A DNA stretch of 64,000 nt, taken from the NCBI GenBank assembly GCA_016125215.1, contig WGMF01000013.1:1-64000 (forward strand). Direction: 5' to 3'. Positions 38,284-46,797 of the stretch are shown here, one piece after another. The DNA is from Phycisphaera sp. Its GTDB lineage: Bacteria; Planctomycetota; Phycisphaerae; Phycisphaerales; Phycisphaeraceae. Made by a program: the position numbers and the translations under genes. Below the pieces are notes generated by a model. The model had not been told where the DNA came from and made no database searches. It saw only the letters and a list, made by a program, of their open reading frames with translations. How positions within the stretch are numbered: the stretch's first letter is position 1; every line of letters begins with the position of its first letter.

Positions 38284-38452
38284 TAGCCGCAAATAAACGC
38301 GAATGAACGCAAATGGGAAAGGGGATTGATGGATGGGGATGGGTCGGTGGGGATGGGCGAATCATGACTTCGGATTCATCCCCACCAACAGCAAGTGTCC
38401 AGACCGAGTGCAGCAGTCTTTATTCGCGTTGATTTACGTTCATTCGCGGCTA
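38284..38452. repeat. facing TAGCCGC arrays between yraN and the next convergent gene
   Basis: The left array starts TAGCCGCAAATAAACGCGAA at 38284; the right one ends CATTCGCGGCTA at 38452. The right array's edge is the TAG stop of the minus-strand gene. A GGGATGGGTCGGTGGGGATG tract lies between. Confidence 0.8.
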
Positions 38453-39142
38453 AAACCCGCCGTGGCGCATGGATTCGACCGAGGGCGGGAAGGGGTAGCG
38501 TGCGTAGACGCCCGTGGGCGCGGCGGACCACATGGCCGGTGCGGGGTAGACGTCGCCGGTGTAGCCCGCCTCGTGCATGACACGTAGCACCGATTCGAGG
38601 CTCGGTTCTTTACCGTCGGCGTCGCGCAGCGCGTTCGAGCGCGCCCCGATGAAACTCACCGAAGCCGAGGGGAGGCGTTGCGTGTTGCGCCGGAGCATTT
38701 CGACGACGATCATAAAGCCCTGCGCCAGGTCGTCGAGGCTCAGCGTCTCGCGGTCGCTCGGTCGCAAGAGCGCCAGCACTTCGATGACGTCCATGTCGAA
38801 TCGGATCACCTTCACGCCGTCGGGCGCGCTGAATTTTTTGATGTACTCCGTGATCGACCTGGCGTTCCACTGGCTCGTGGGCAACAGCTCGGCCAGTTGC
38901 GAGATGATCCCGCCGGAGTTGTCCACCGCGTTGACCGCGCAGACGAGCGATCGGTAACGATCAGCCAGGAGGTCTTCGAGCAGGTGCTGGCCCCATTGGA
39001 TGCGCAGCTTCTCGCCGCGGTCCGGGGCCTTGCTCGGCAGCGCATCGGGCACGAGGATGATGCGGTCGAGCTGGTCGACCTCCGCCATCAGCCGATCGCC
39101 TTCGCCGTCGTAGATATGGGGTCGGTGAGGGTCGCTGGGCAT
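38450..39142 (-). CDS. conserved-looking hypothetical protein
   Basis: About 230 residues, not recognised. It looks soluble, with alternating helix-type and strand-type stretches: RLMAEVDQLDRIILVPDALP, GGIISQLAELLPTSQWN and VKVIRFDMDVIEVLALLRPS. A C-terminal block VLRVMHEAGYTGDVYPAPAM has the tone of planctomycete-specific proteins. Codon use is like that of its neighbours, which supports a real gene. The ATG at 39142 (MPSDPHRPH) is preceded by AAGGGACACC; the open frame continues 36 codons. Its stop is supplied by the dispersed repeat. Divergent from the transporter gene at 39259. Confidence 0.75.
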   Translation of the reverse strand: MPSDPHRPHIYDGEGDRLMAEVDQLDRIILVPDALPSKAPDRGEKLRIQWGQHLLEDLLADRYRSLVCAVNAVDNSGGIISQLAELLPTSQWNARSITEYIKKFSAPDGVKVIRFDMDVIEVLALLRPSDRETLSLDDLAQGFMIVVEMLRRNTQRLPSASVSFIGARSNALRDADGKEPSLESVLRVMHEAGYTGDVYPAPAMWSAAPTGVYARYPFPPSVESMRHGGF

Positions 39143-39258
39143 GGGGTGTCCCTTCAAAAGGTTGAATCTTCGATATGCGTGATTAGCCAGTATAACCGGC
39201 AAACGCGGGCACTTGCCGGTGTTGTCGTGGCCTGCGGGGCGGTCTACCATGACGCACC

Positions 39259-40194
39259 ATGTATAAAGCAGGCGACAAGCTCCCGCCCATTGCCCCGGTC
39301 GAACTCCACGCCCGACGCGAGCGCGTCTACCTCGTGCTCTGCGGATTGTTCCTGGGCACGCTGGCCATGCTCAACATCCTGGGCATCACACGCTTCCTCG
39401 TCTTTGCCTCCATCACCGACGGCCACTGGCAGTGGGGCCAATGGGGCAAGATCAGCTTCGCCGTCGCGGTGGGTGTGTTGCCCTACCCGATGACGTTCCT
39501 GTGTACCGACTTCATCAGCGAGCTCTATGGACGCAAGCGTGCCAACTTCGTCGTGTGGGTCGGGCTGATCCTCAACCTCTGGGTGATCTTCATCCTCTGG
39601 CTGGGCGCCAAACTGCCGATGCAACCGGACATGGTCAGCTACGGCACCAACGCCCTGGGCCAACAGGTCATGGCCCCCCACCTGCCCAAGCCCGTGCTCG
39701 ATGACGCGGGCGTGTTTGTGCGCTTCGACGACGACTGGACCTACTATCGGCTGAAGATGCTGGCCTTCGGCGCGGTCACCGCCTCGATGATCGCCTACAT
39801 GGCTGCGCAGTTCTGTGACGTCTACCTCTTCCACTTCTGGAAGAAAATCACCAAAGGCAAACACCTCTGGCTGCGCAACAACGGCTCGACCATGGTCAGC
39901 CAGATCGTCGACACCACAGCCGTCATCCTCATCACCCACTTCTACGCCCACGCCCTGCCGGTCAACCCCGACCACCCGATCTGGCCGCAGCTCGGGCTGT
40001 TCATTGCGACCGGTTACGCGTTCAAGTGGGTGGCCGCGGCCCTCGACACGATCCCCTTCTACCTCGGTGTGGGCTGGTTGAGCTACTACCTGCGTATCGA
40101 CCCGACCGTCGAACACTCAGCCGACAGCGACATCGTCCACATGGCCCTGCCCATGGACAGCGACGCCGTGCCGGTCCCGGTCGAGGCGGATTAG
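39259..40194 (+). CDS. yhhQ: queuosine-precursor transporter (YhhQ/VUT family)
   Basis: 311 residues with about seven membrane segments. Family motifs are LNILGITRF, GVLPYPMTFLCTDFISELYG, KRANFVVWVG, the cytoplasmic AAQFCDVYLFHFWKKITKG, and NNGSTMVSQIVDTTAVI. It carries queuosine precursors such as preQ0/preQ1 across the inner membrane in E. coli. It is longer than YhhQ because of a ~45-residue loop between segments 3 and 4 and an acidic tail. No preQ1 riboswitch is visible upstream. TAG of the dispersed repeat ends it. Confidence 0.92.
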   Translation: MYKAGDKLPPIAPVELHARRERVYLVLCGLFLGTLAMLNILGITRFLVFASITDGHWQWGQWGKISFAVAVGVLPYPMTFLCTDFISELYGRKRANFVVWVGLILNLWVIFILWLGAKLPMQPDMVSYGTNALGQQVMAPHLPKPVLDDAGVFVRFDDDWTYYRLKMLAFGAVTASMIAYMAAQFCDVYLFHFWKKITKGKHLWLRNNGSTMVSQIVDTTAVILITHFYAHALPVNPDHPIWPQLGLFIATGYAFKWVAAALDTIPFYLGVGWLSYYLRIDPTVEHSADSDIVHMALPMDSDAVPVPVEAD

Positions 40195-40222
40195 CCGCGA
40201 ATAAACGCAAATTAACGCAAAA
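40192..40222 (+). repeat. single TAGCCGC array
   Basis: TAGCCGCGAATAAACGCAAA begins at the transporter stop codon. It has no facing partner; accA follows on the same strand. A partial TCGGTCGCTTGGACC of the other repeat class is at 40240. Confidence 0.75.
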
Positions 40223-40284
40223 TTGAATCCGATCACTTTGCTCGGTCGCTTGGACCGTGTCTCACAAACCGCTAAAATCACCCC

Positions 40285-41271
40285 ATGTCCACCGCATCCA
40301 CCGCCTCACCTGCGTTCGAGTTGGAATTTGAGCGACCGCTCACCGCGCTCGAACGCCAGATCGCGCAGCTCGAAGCGCAGTCCGACACCGAGGGCTACGA
40401 CATCTCCGCTGAGGTTCGGCAACTGCGTGCCAACCACACAGCGATGCTCAAGAAGATCTACGCCTCGATCTCGCCGGCCAATGTCGTCAAGGTCGCCCGT
40501 GCCCCCGGTCGGCCGCAGGCCATCGACTACATCCGGTCCTTCGTCAAAGACTTCTGCGAACTCCACGGCGATCGGCACTTCGGCGATGACCGCGCGATCA
40601 TCTCCGGCTTCGGCCGCGTCGGCCCGCACAAGTGCATGGTCATTGCCACACACAAGGGCAAGGACACCCGCGAACGCATCGCATGCAACTTCGGCTGTGC
40701 CCACCCCGAGGGCTACCGCAAGGCCCTGCTCAAGATGAAACTCGCCGAGAAATTCAACCTCCCCATCGTCTCTTTCATTGACACACCCGGGGCCTACCCG
40801 GGGGTCGGTGCGGAGGAGCGCGGACAGGCCGAGGCGATTGCCGTCAACCTGCGCGAGATGAGTCGGCTGCGCGTGCCGATCGTTTCCGTCGTCATCGGCG
40901 AGGGCGGGTCCGGCGGGGCGCTGGGCATCGGCGTGGCCGACAAAGCCGCCATGATGCAATACGCCTGGTACAGCGTGATCTCCCCCGAGGGCTGCGCCGC
41001 GATTCTCTGGAAAGCCGCCGACCCCGTGAGTGTGGCTAAAGCCGCCGAGGCCTTGAAACTCACCGCACAGGACAACCTCAAGCTCGGCACCGTCGATCAC
41101 ATCATCGACGAACCGCTCGGCGGAGCACACCGCAACCCCGCCACCGCAAGCGACAAGATCGAGAAATGGATCACCACCGCCCTGCGCGACCTCAAGCGAT
41201 TCAAGGTCGACAACCTCATTGCCAAGCGATATCAAAGGCTGCGTAAACTCGGGCAGGTCGGGGGAGAGTGA
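40285..41271 (+). CDS. accA: acetyl-CoA carboxylase carboxyltransferase subunit alpha
   Basis: 328 residues, full length. The N-terminal helix FELEFERPLTALERQIAQLE is followed by carboxyltransferase blocks: RPQAIDYIRSFVKDFCELHG, GDRHFGDDRAIISGFG, SFIDTPGAYPGVGAEERGQA, IGEGGSGGALGIGVADK and the late LDNLKL-like QDNLKLGTVDHIIDEPLGG. With AccD it moves the carboxyl group from biotin to acetyl-CoA, the first step of fatty acid synthesis. accD is not in the window. Confidence 0.97.
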   Translation: MSTASTASPAFELEFERPLTALERQIAQLEAQSDTEGYDISAEVRQLRANHTAMLKKIYASISPANVVKVARAPGRPQAIDYIRSFVKDFCELHGDRHFGDDRAIISGFGRVGPHKCMVIATHKGKDTRERIACNFGCAHPEGYRKALLKMKLAEKFNLPIVSFIDTPGAYPGVGAEERGQAEAIAVNLREMSRLRVPIVSVVIGEGGSGGALGIGVADKAAMMQYAWYSVISPEGCAAILWKAADPVSVAKAAEALKLTAQDNLKLGTVDHIIDEPLGGAHRNPATASDKIEKWITTALRDLKRFKVDNLIAKRYQRLRKLGQVGGE

Positions 41272-41283
41272 GGGGAATGGGAA

Positions 41284-41311
41284 TGTCTGATGTCTGATGT
41301 CTGATGTCAGA
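41284..41311 (+). repeat. 9-bp microsatellite TGTCTGATG
   Basis: Just over three units of TGTCTGATG stand between accA and the amidotransferase gene, followed by a less regular ATTGATGAATGATGATTGAT tract to ~41350. Confidence 0.8.
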
Positions 41312-41397
41312 GAGAAAAACCCTCGATGATTGATGAATGATGATTGATGATCTCAGCGGATGTGCCTTTGTAACCACTTTACCACTTGACCACTTCT

Positions 41398-42006
<609 letters not shown>

Positions 42007-42025
42007 GTATCTGTTGGGATACCCA

Positions 42026-42238
42026 ATGGATCACAATTTAATCTCTGGAATCATTGTCTGGGTGTCGGCTTTGCTCGGGATCATTCTGGGCCTCGCGGGA
42101 ATCGCGCTGCTTATATCCGCTGTGAGCAAAAAACATTCGATCCGCTTCTACTGCGCCATCCCGATTCTGATGCTTGCGTGTGTCGCCATCGGGATCAGCG
42201 TCGTTACAGCAATCAAGGGCTTCCCGACAGGCCCTTGA
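42026..42238 (+). CDS. small two-helix membrane protein
   Basis: 70 residues: two hydrophobic segments (LISGIIVWVSALLGIILGLA; FYCAIPILMLACVAIGISVV) with a short basic loop SKKHS between. No family recognised. It starts 19 bases after the amidotransferase stop. The clean helix-loop-helix layout with a positive loop argues for a real gene, but there is no strong ribosome site. Confidence 0.6.
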   Translation: MDHNLISGIIVWVSALLGIILGLAGIALLISAVSKKHSIRFYCAIPILMLACVAIGISVVTAIKGFPTGP

Positions 42239-42265
42239 CAGGCGTGATAACGTAACGGGCAAAGA

Positions 42266-42284
42266 CCGGCGATGCGATCGCCGG
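42266..42284 (+). terminator. terminator-like stem-loop
   Basis: CCGGCGAT and ATCGCCGG pair around GCG, 27 bases past the small membrane gene. It is followed by CTTCATC rather than a T-run, so it may be a weak terminator or a stability hairpin. Confidence 0.35.
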
Positions 42285-42341
42285 CTTCATCAATCTGTGT
42301 CATCTGCGAAATCTGCGGCTGCTCTGGATAAGCATCCGTCG

Positions 42342-44156
42342 TTAAACCGCGACGAGTCGGCGGGCGCTCTGTGTCACCACGCGGATGCGCTCGGGGGCCA
42401 GGCCCGCGTCGAGCATCTGGAGGCGGTGGGTCTCGTCGGGAACGATGACCTCATCAAGTTGGCTGAAGAACCACGAGACGTAACGCCGGGTGAAGTGTTC
42501 GACGTTCTGGTCGTCGGCCATCTGGTGGACGAGTTCGACAAGGTCGGTGTGGTAGTAGCCGACGATCCCGACCTTGAGCAGCCGTGCGGCGGCCAGGGCG
42601 GCCAACCCCATCGGCCCGGGTGTGGTGACGACGATCGAGCCGAAGTTCTCGCGTTCGAGCGTGTGCATCACTTCAAGGAAAGGCGGGAAGACGAGCGGGG
42701 CCTCTTCAAGGTCGGGCAGGCGGAACGTGCCGACGGGCTTGAAGTTCAGGGCGTCACCTAGGCGCGGCGGTTCGACCTCCTGGCAGGTGACGACGGTGAC
42801 GGGTGAGGTGTGGATGCCCAGCTCGTGGGCAATCCGCTGGGCGTCGATGGCGTCGTTGAACGAGTCGGTGACGATCGCGGCCCGTTCGCTCTTGCGTGCC
42901 ATGTGGGCGGCGGCGGGGAACGCTTTGGCCAATTCCTGCAGGAGTTTTTCGTCCTTGTGCTGCGTCTTGAAAGCGGCCAGGTACGGGGCAATCGCCAGCG
43001 CCACCGGGCCCAGCGACGAGAAGGTCTGCAGGCCCTTGACGAACTCGCCCTCACGGACTTTCTTGAGGAACTTCTTGAAGAAGGTGTAGGAGAGTTGCTG
43101 GCTCACGCGGCAGGAGAGTTCGAAGTTGTGCTGCTCGGCGGTGACATCCTGCGGGCGGTTGAGGGCCTTGGCGTCGAAGAGTTCCGCAAAGTCGTCGACG
43201 AGCATGCGCTCGGTGTCGGTGAGCTTTTTCATGCGGCGGTTGCGGATGAACCGGGTGACCTGCTCCTTCATGCGTCCGCCGATCGTGCTGGGCCGGGGCG
43301 CGGGGGGGTTGAGCATCTGCTTGAGCATCTCGTCGAGCAGGTTGGGGCCGCCGGTCGAGTTCTTGAAGAAGCGGTCGCGGAAGTAGTCGTAGGCGATGTG
43401 GTAGAAGCAGTGGGCAAGGTGTACGGACGAGCCGTGGCTGCCGCCCATCTCGTGGTCGCCCTGGCGGACCTTCTGGAGGTATTGCTCGACGGTCTCGACC
43501 ACGGGCGTGACGGTGAATGCGCTGGCGATGTAGAGGCCCGAGTGGTCGTCGGAGCCGGCGGTGAAGGTCTTCTTCCACGGGGTGTCACCGACGGGTGTGA
43601 TGCCGTGCTTGTCCGCGAAACGCTGGATCATCTCGGGCGTGGTGTTGCGGAAGATGGCGTTGACCATCTCGCAGGCGCGGGGGTCGCGTGTGCCGTTGAT
43701 CCCCTCGAAGCGGTTGAAGAGGACCAGGAGTTTCTCGACGTGGTCGGGCGTGAGTTTTTCGTTGACGGTGAAGAAGGTGTGGGCCACCGAGTGGATGATG
43801 TTTTCCCTGACGCAGTAGTCGCGGAAGTCGTAGATGTTCTCACGGACTTCCTGGATGACCTTGAACTGTTCGGGCGTGATGCCGATCGTGAGGATGTGCA
43901 TCTTGCAGCCGTCTTCGGGGAAGTAGACGGTGGCTTCGTTGGAGATGAACGTGCCGGGGAGGTCGGCGATCTCGAGGGCGCCGTCGATGCAGTTGTGGTC
44001 GGAAATGGTGACGAAGTCCATCCCCGCGCGGCGGGCGGCGTCGTAGACGGCCCGTGGCTGGGTGTAGCACTCCGGTGCCCCGATTCGGCGGAGCAGCCAT
44101 TCACTGGGGCGGTCGGAGTAACGGGAGTGGCAGTGGACGTCAGCTCGGGAGGGCAT
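42342..44156 (-). CDS. PHP-domain protein fused to a half glycosyltransferase
   Basis: About 604 residues. The ATG at 44156 follows GGAGGCACCC. Residues 1-~230 form a PHP metal-hydrolase domain: ADVHCHSRYSDRPSEW, TISDHNCIDGALE, HSVAHTFF and a later AGSDDHSG. A helical middle follows. From ~385 a GT-B N-terminal domain appears: AAIVTDSFNDAIDAQRIAHE, NFGSIVVTTPGPMGLAALAA and GIVGYYHTDLVELV. The protein ends at PERIRVVTQSARRLVAV, where a GT4 enzyme would enter its nucleotide-sugar-binding half. Either this is a natural short form or the C-terminal half has been lost. Its role could be in surface glycan assembly. Confidence 0.82.
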   Translation of the reverse strand: MPSRADVHCHSRYSDRPSEWLLRRIGAPECYTQPRAVYDAARRAGMDFVTISDHNCIDGALEIADLPGTFISNEATVYFPEDGCKMHILTIGITPEQFKVIQEVRENIYDFRDYCVRENIIHSVAHTFFTVNEKLTPDHVEKLLVLFNRFEGINGTRDPRACEMVNAIFRNTTPEMIQRFADKHGITPVGDTPWKKTFTAGSDDHSGLYIASAFTVTPVVETVEQYLQKVRQGDHEMGGSHGSSVHLAHCFYHIAYDYFRDRFFKNSTGGPNLLDEMLKQMLNPPAPRPSTIGGRMKEQVTRFIRNRRMKKLTDTERMLVDDFAELFDAKALNRPQDVTAEQHNFELSCRVSQQLSYTFFKKFLKKVREGEFVKGLQTFSSLGPVALAIAPYLAAFKTQHKDEKLLQELAKAFPAAAHMARKSERAAIVTDSFNDAIDAQRIAHELGIHTSPVTVVTCQEVEPPRLGDALNFKPVGTFRLPDLEEAPLVFPPFLEVMHTLERENFGSIVVTTPGPMGLAALAAARLLKVGIVGYYHTDLVELVHQMADDQNVEHFTRRYVSWFFSQLDEVIVPDETHRLQMLDAGLAPERIRVVTQSARRLVAV

Positions 44157-44441
44157 GGGTGCCTCCTTGCAAGGGGTTGGGGCCAATCCGTTGGCCCAAG
44201 GGGAACAGCATCTCGGTCGGGGCTACCGATCGCGCTGCGTTCTTCCCTCCGTGCCACGGCCGATCGGGCACCGGCAAACACCGCTGCCCTGACTTTTTCC
44301 AGTAAGGATTATCGGTCGCTCACATTAGCAAAACAGCTAAATAATGTTAGGAAATGATGAGGCCGGCGGAAACCGACGCCGGTTGCCAACGACGTAAAGA
44401 CCTTATTAAATTGAATTTACAGATGATTACACAAAAATGAT
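44157..44441. other. A/T-rich leader region of the PHP gene
   Basis: The region contains an imperfect GC hairpin (CCGGCG at 44363, CGCCGG at 44377) and an A/T-rich block with TTATTAAATTGAATTTAC near 44403, which probably includes the minus-strand promoter. No open frame is supported. Confidence 0.35.
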
Positions 44442-44669
44442 TCAACCCGCTCTATCGAAACGGACAAACCGCAAATCCGCACCCAGCCGTTGTGCTGCGC
44501 GGTACATGCCATAGCGGATCGTGGATTCATTGCTCGACCATTCCGTCATGGGGCAGGTTTGATTGAGCGCGTCTTCGACTTCTTTGTTGTCGCACGACCA
44601 GACGAACTCGTCGGTCAATTCGACGTGAACCTCACGCCCTCCGCTGTGCTTATCGAGTCGGGCCTGCAT
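44442..44669 (-). CDS. small hypothetical protein
   Basis: 75 residues: REVHVELTDEFVWSCDNKEV, ALNQTCPMTEWSSNESTIRY, YRAAQRLGADLRFVRFD. Strand-helix alternation and low-repeat composition look like a small folded protein, and codon use is reasonable. No family or neighbour link is seen, and no good ribosome site. It may be a diverged modification of a small regulatory or toxin-antitoxin type protein, but nothing shows that. Confidence 0.45.
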   Translation of the reverse strand: MQARLDKHSGGREVHVELTDEFVWSCDNKEVEDALNQTCPMTEWSSNESTIRYGMYRAAQRLGADLRFVRFDRAG

Positions 44670-44851
44670 GGATCACCCGCAAAGAGGTGGCGGTTGATCT
44701 CGGCACGGTCCCACCCTAGCCGATCGATCAACCGGAAATATCGAGACACAGTGTAACCGAAGATGTCCTGAATTCATCCCCTCTCAGCAAAAGTTGACAT
44801 TGTTAATTTCGGGTCATTGCGAACGGTCGGGCTTCGAGGCAGAACAGGCCA

Positions 44852-45835
44852 TTACGCCTTGAGCCCCGTCATGGCGATGCCGCGCACAAAGAACTTCTGG
44901 GCAAAGAAATAAAGCACAATCACCGGGCCGGCGACGAGTGTGGCCGCGGCCATGAGCAGGTGCCACTGGGTGCCGCCGTGCTGGCTCTGGAAGAATTGAA
45001 GACCCAGCGCCAGCGTGAAATCTTTCTGGTCCGTGAGGTAGATGAGCGGGCCTAAAAAGTCGTTCCACGTTGCCAGGAATTGAAACAGCGCCACCACAAC
45101 GAGCACCGGCTTGGACAACGGCAGGATGATGCTCACAAATATGCGCAGCTCGCTGGCCCCGTCCAGACGCGCCGACTCGGACAGGTCTCTGGGCAGTTGC
45201 ATGAAGAACTGCCTGAGCAGGAAGACATTGAATGCCGAGGCAAAAAAGGCGGGCACCCAGAGCGGCCTGAGCGTGCCGATCCAGCCCATCGCGCGGAACA
45301 TCGAATAGAGCGGCACCATCACCACCGGGAACGGAACCATCATCGTAGCCAATAACAGGATGAACACCCTGTCCCGCCCCGGCCAATCCACGCGTGAGAA
45401 ACCATAGGCCACGGTGGCACTCGACAAGACCGTGCCGACGACCGTAAGCATACAAAGCACAAGCGTATTTCTCAGGTATCTGGGGAAGTACCCCATGGCG
45501 GTGATGGCGTTGCCAAAATTCTCCCAACGCGGGGCGATCTTTTTCAGGATGCCCGCTTGCGGAACCTCGACAAACCGGCCGCTCCCACCATGAGCATCTA
45601 GAACTTCTACACGGACCTGGCTGTCGTCCAAACTTCCCAATACGCGCACGGGGACACGCTTCCCATCGACCAGAGCGTAAGCCTGACGTGGCAAAAATGT
45701 CACCGGTGTTGTCGCTGTCTGCTCGATGGGCTTGAGCGCGGTCAGGACCATCCACCACAACGGCAACGCAAAGACGACACCGCCGGCCAGGAGCGGCACA
45801 AACGTCAACGACTTTTGCCATCGGCTGATTCTCAT
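44852..45835 (-). CDS. sugar ABC transporter permease, MalG type
   Basis: 327 residues, about six membrane segments. The permease signature for ATPase contact is ESARLDGASELRIFVSIILP near residue 230; ATWNDFLGPLIY and the final FVRGIAMTGLKA are typical of MalG/UgpE proteins. Between helix 1 and the core there is an extra periplasmic loop of ~50 residues (VDGKRVPVRVLGSLDDSQVR) with strand character. It starts nine bases after the MalF-type gene stops, with GAGGA as ribosome site. Third gene of the operon; the ATPase must come from elsewhere. Confidence 0.94.
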   Translation of the reverse strand: MRISRWQKSLTFVPLLAGGVVFALPLWWMVLTALKPIEQTATTPVTFLPRQAYALVDGKRVPVRVLGSLDDSQVRVEVLDAHGGSGRFVEVPQAGILKKIAPRWENFGNAITAMGYFPRYLRNTLVLCMLTVVGTVLSSATVAYGFSRVDWPGRDRVFILLLATMMVPFPVVMVPLYSMFRAMGWIGTLRPLWVPAFFASAFNVFLLRQFFMQLPRDLSESARLDGASELRIFVSIILPLSKPVLVVVALFQFLATWNDFLGPLIYLTDQKDFTLALGLQFFQSQHGGTQWHLLMAAATLVAGPVIVLYFFAQKFFVRGIAMTGLKA

Positions 45836-45844
45836 CCGTGATCC

Positions 45845-46750
45845 TCACGCTCCACCGTAGTAGACCAGCCCCCGCGTGCCCCGAGTCGCCAGCCACGTCA
45901 GCCCCATGATGAGCACGAACAGCAGCCACGCCATCGCACACGCGTAACCCATCTGGCTGAACGAAAACGCGTTCTGGTAGAGATACATCGAGTAAAACAG
46001 CCCCGAACGGTTCGGGCCGCCCGTGTCGCCCAACAAGACATACGGCATCACAAAAACCTGAAGGCTGTTGATGATCCCCATGACAAGATTGAAATAAACC
46101 ACGGGTGAGATCATCGGCAGCGTCACGTGACGGAACCTCACCCACGCCCCGCCGCCGTCGATCGTCGCGCTCTCGTAGAGCTGCTGCGGCACTTCCTGCA
46201 ACGCCGCGAGCAGGATCACCACCGTCCCTCCCGTCTGCCACAGCGACGCCAGCACGATCGTCGGCTTGACCCACCGCTCATCCCCCAGCCAGTTCGGCCC
46301 CTGCCCCCATGACGCGGGCAGGACGGCTGTGATCACCTCGTTCACCAGCCCGAATCGGGTGTTGAACATCCACAGCCAGACCACCGCGACCGCGACCAGG
46401 GGCAGGATCGAGGGAACAAAGAAGAGTGTCCTGAAGATACCCCGCCCCGGGACCGGCTGATTGAGCAGCACCGCGACCATCACCGAAACGATAATCCCCA
46501 TCGGCAGCGAGACCGAGGCGTAGACTAAAGTATTCCCCAGCGATTTCCAGAAGACCTCATCGGTGAACAGATCACGGTAATTCAACAAACCCACCCATAC
46601 GGGTCGGCTGAGCACATCGTAATCACAGAACGAGTAATACAACGACGCCAGCAAAGGGTAGAGTGTAAAGACACAAAACCCGACAATCCACGGGCTGATG
46701 AAGACCAGCCCGAGGTGCAGCTCCCGTCGTGTCGTGCGTGTCATGAGCAT
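45845..46750 (-). CDS. sugar ABC transporter permease, MalF type
   Basis: 301 residues, six membrane segments starting LGLVFISPWIVGFCVFTLYP. The EAA loop is ESATIDGGGAWVRFRHVTLP near residue 200, followed by TGGPNRSGLFYSMYLYQNAF. It forms the inner-membrane channel with the MalG-type partner. An ATG two codons later is equally possible. It lies 47 bases after the binding-protein gene. Confidence 0.94.
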   Translation of the reverse strand: MLMTRTTRRELHLGLVFISPWIVGFCVFTLYPLLASLYYSFCDYDVLSRPVWVGLLNYRDLFTDEVFWKSLGNTLVYASVSLPMGIIVSVMVAVLLNQPVPGRGIFRTLFFVPSILPLVAVAVVWLWMFNTRFGLVNEVITAVLPASWGQGPNWLGDERWVKPTIVLASLWQTGGTVVILLAALQEVPQQLYESATIDGGGAWVRFRHVTLPMISPVVYFNLVMGIINSLQVFVMPYVLLGDTGGPNRSGLFYSMYLYQNAFSFSQMGYACAMAWLLFVLIMGLTWLATRGTRGLVYYGGA

Positions 46751-46797
46751 GGTTGGCGCTTTGTGGTACTAGATATCAATGACATCCGTTTTGACAC

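Noticed and set aside
39143-39258. preQ1 riboswitch before the queuosine-precursor transporter gene
   Set aside because: No preQ1-type stem with its A-rich tail could be found in the 116 bases upstream.
44814-46274. 486-codon minus-strand open frame
   Set aside because: Frame-shifted shadow of the two ABC permease genes, which are intact with helices and EAA motifs in their own frames.
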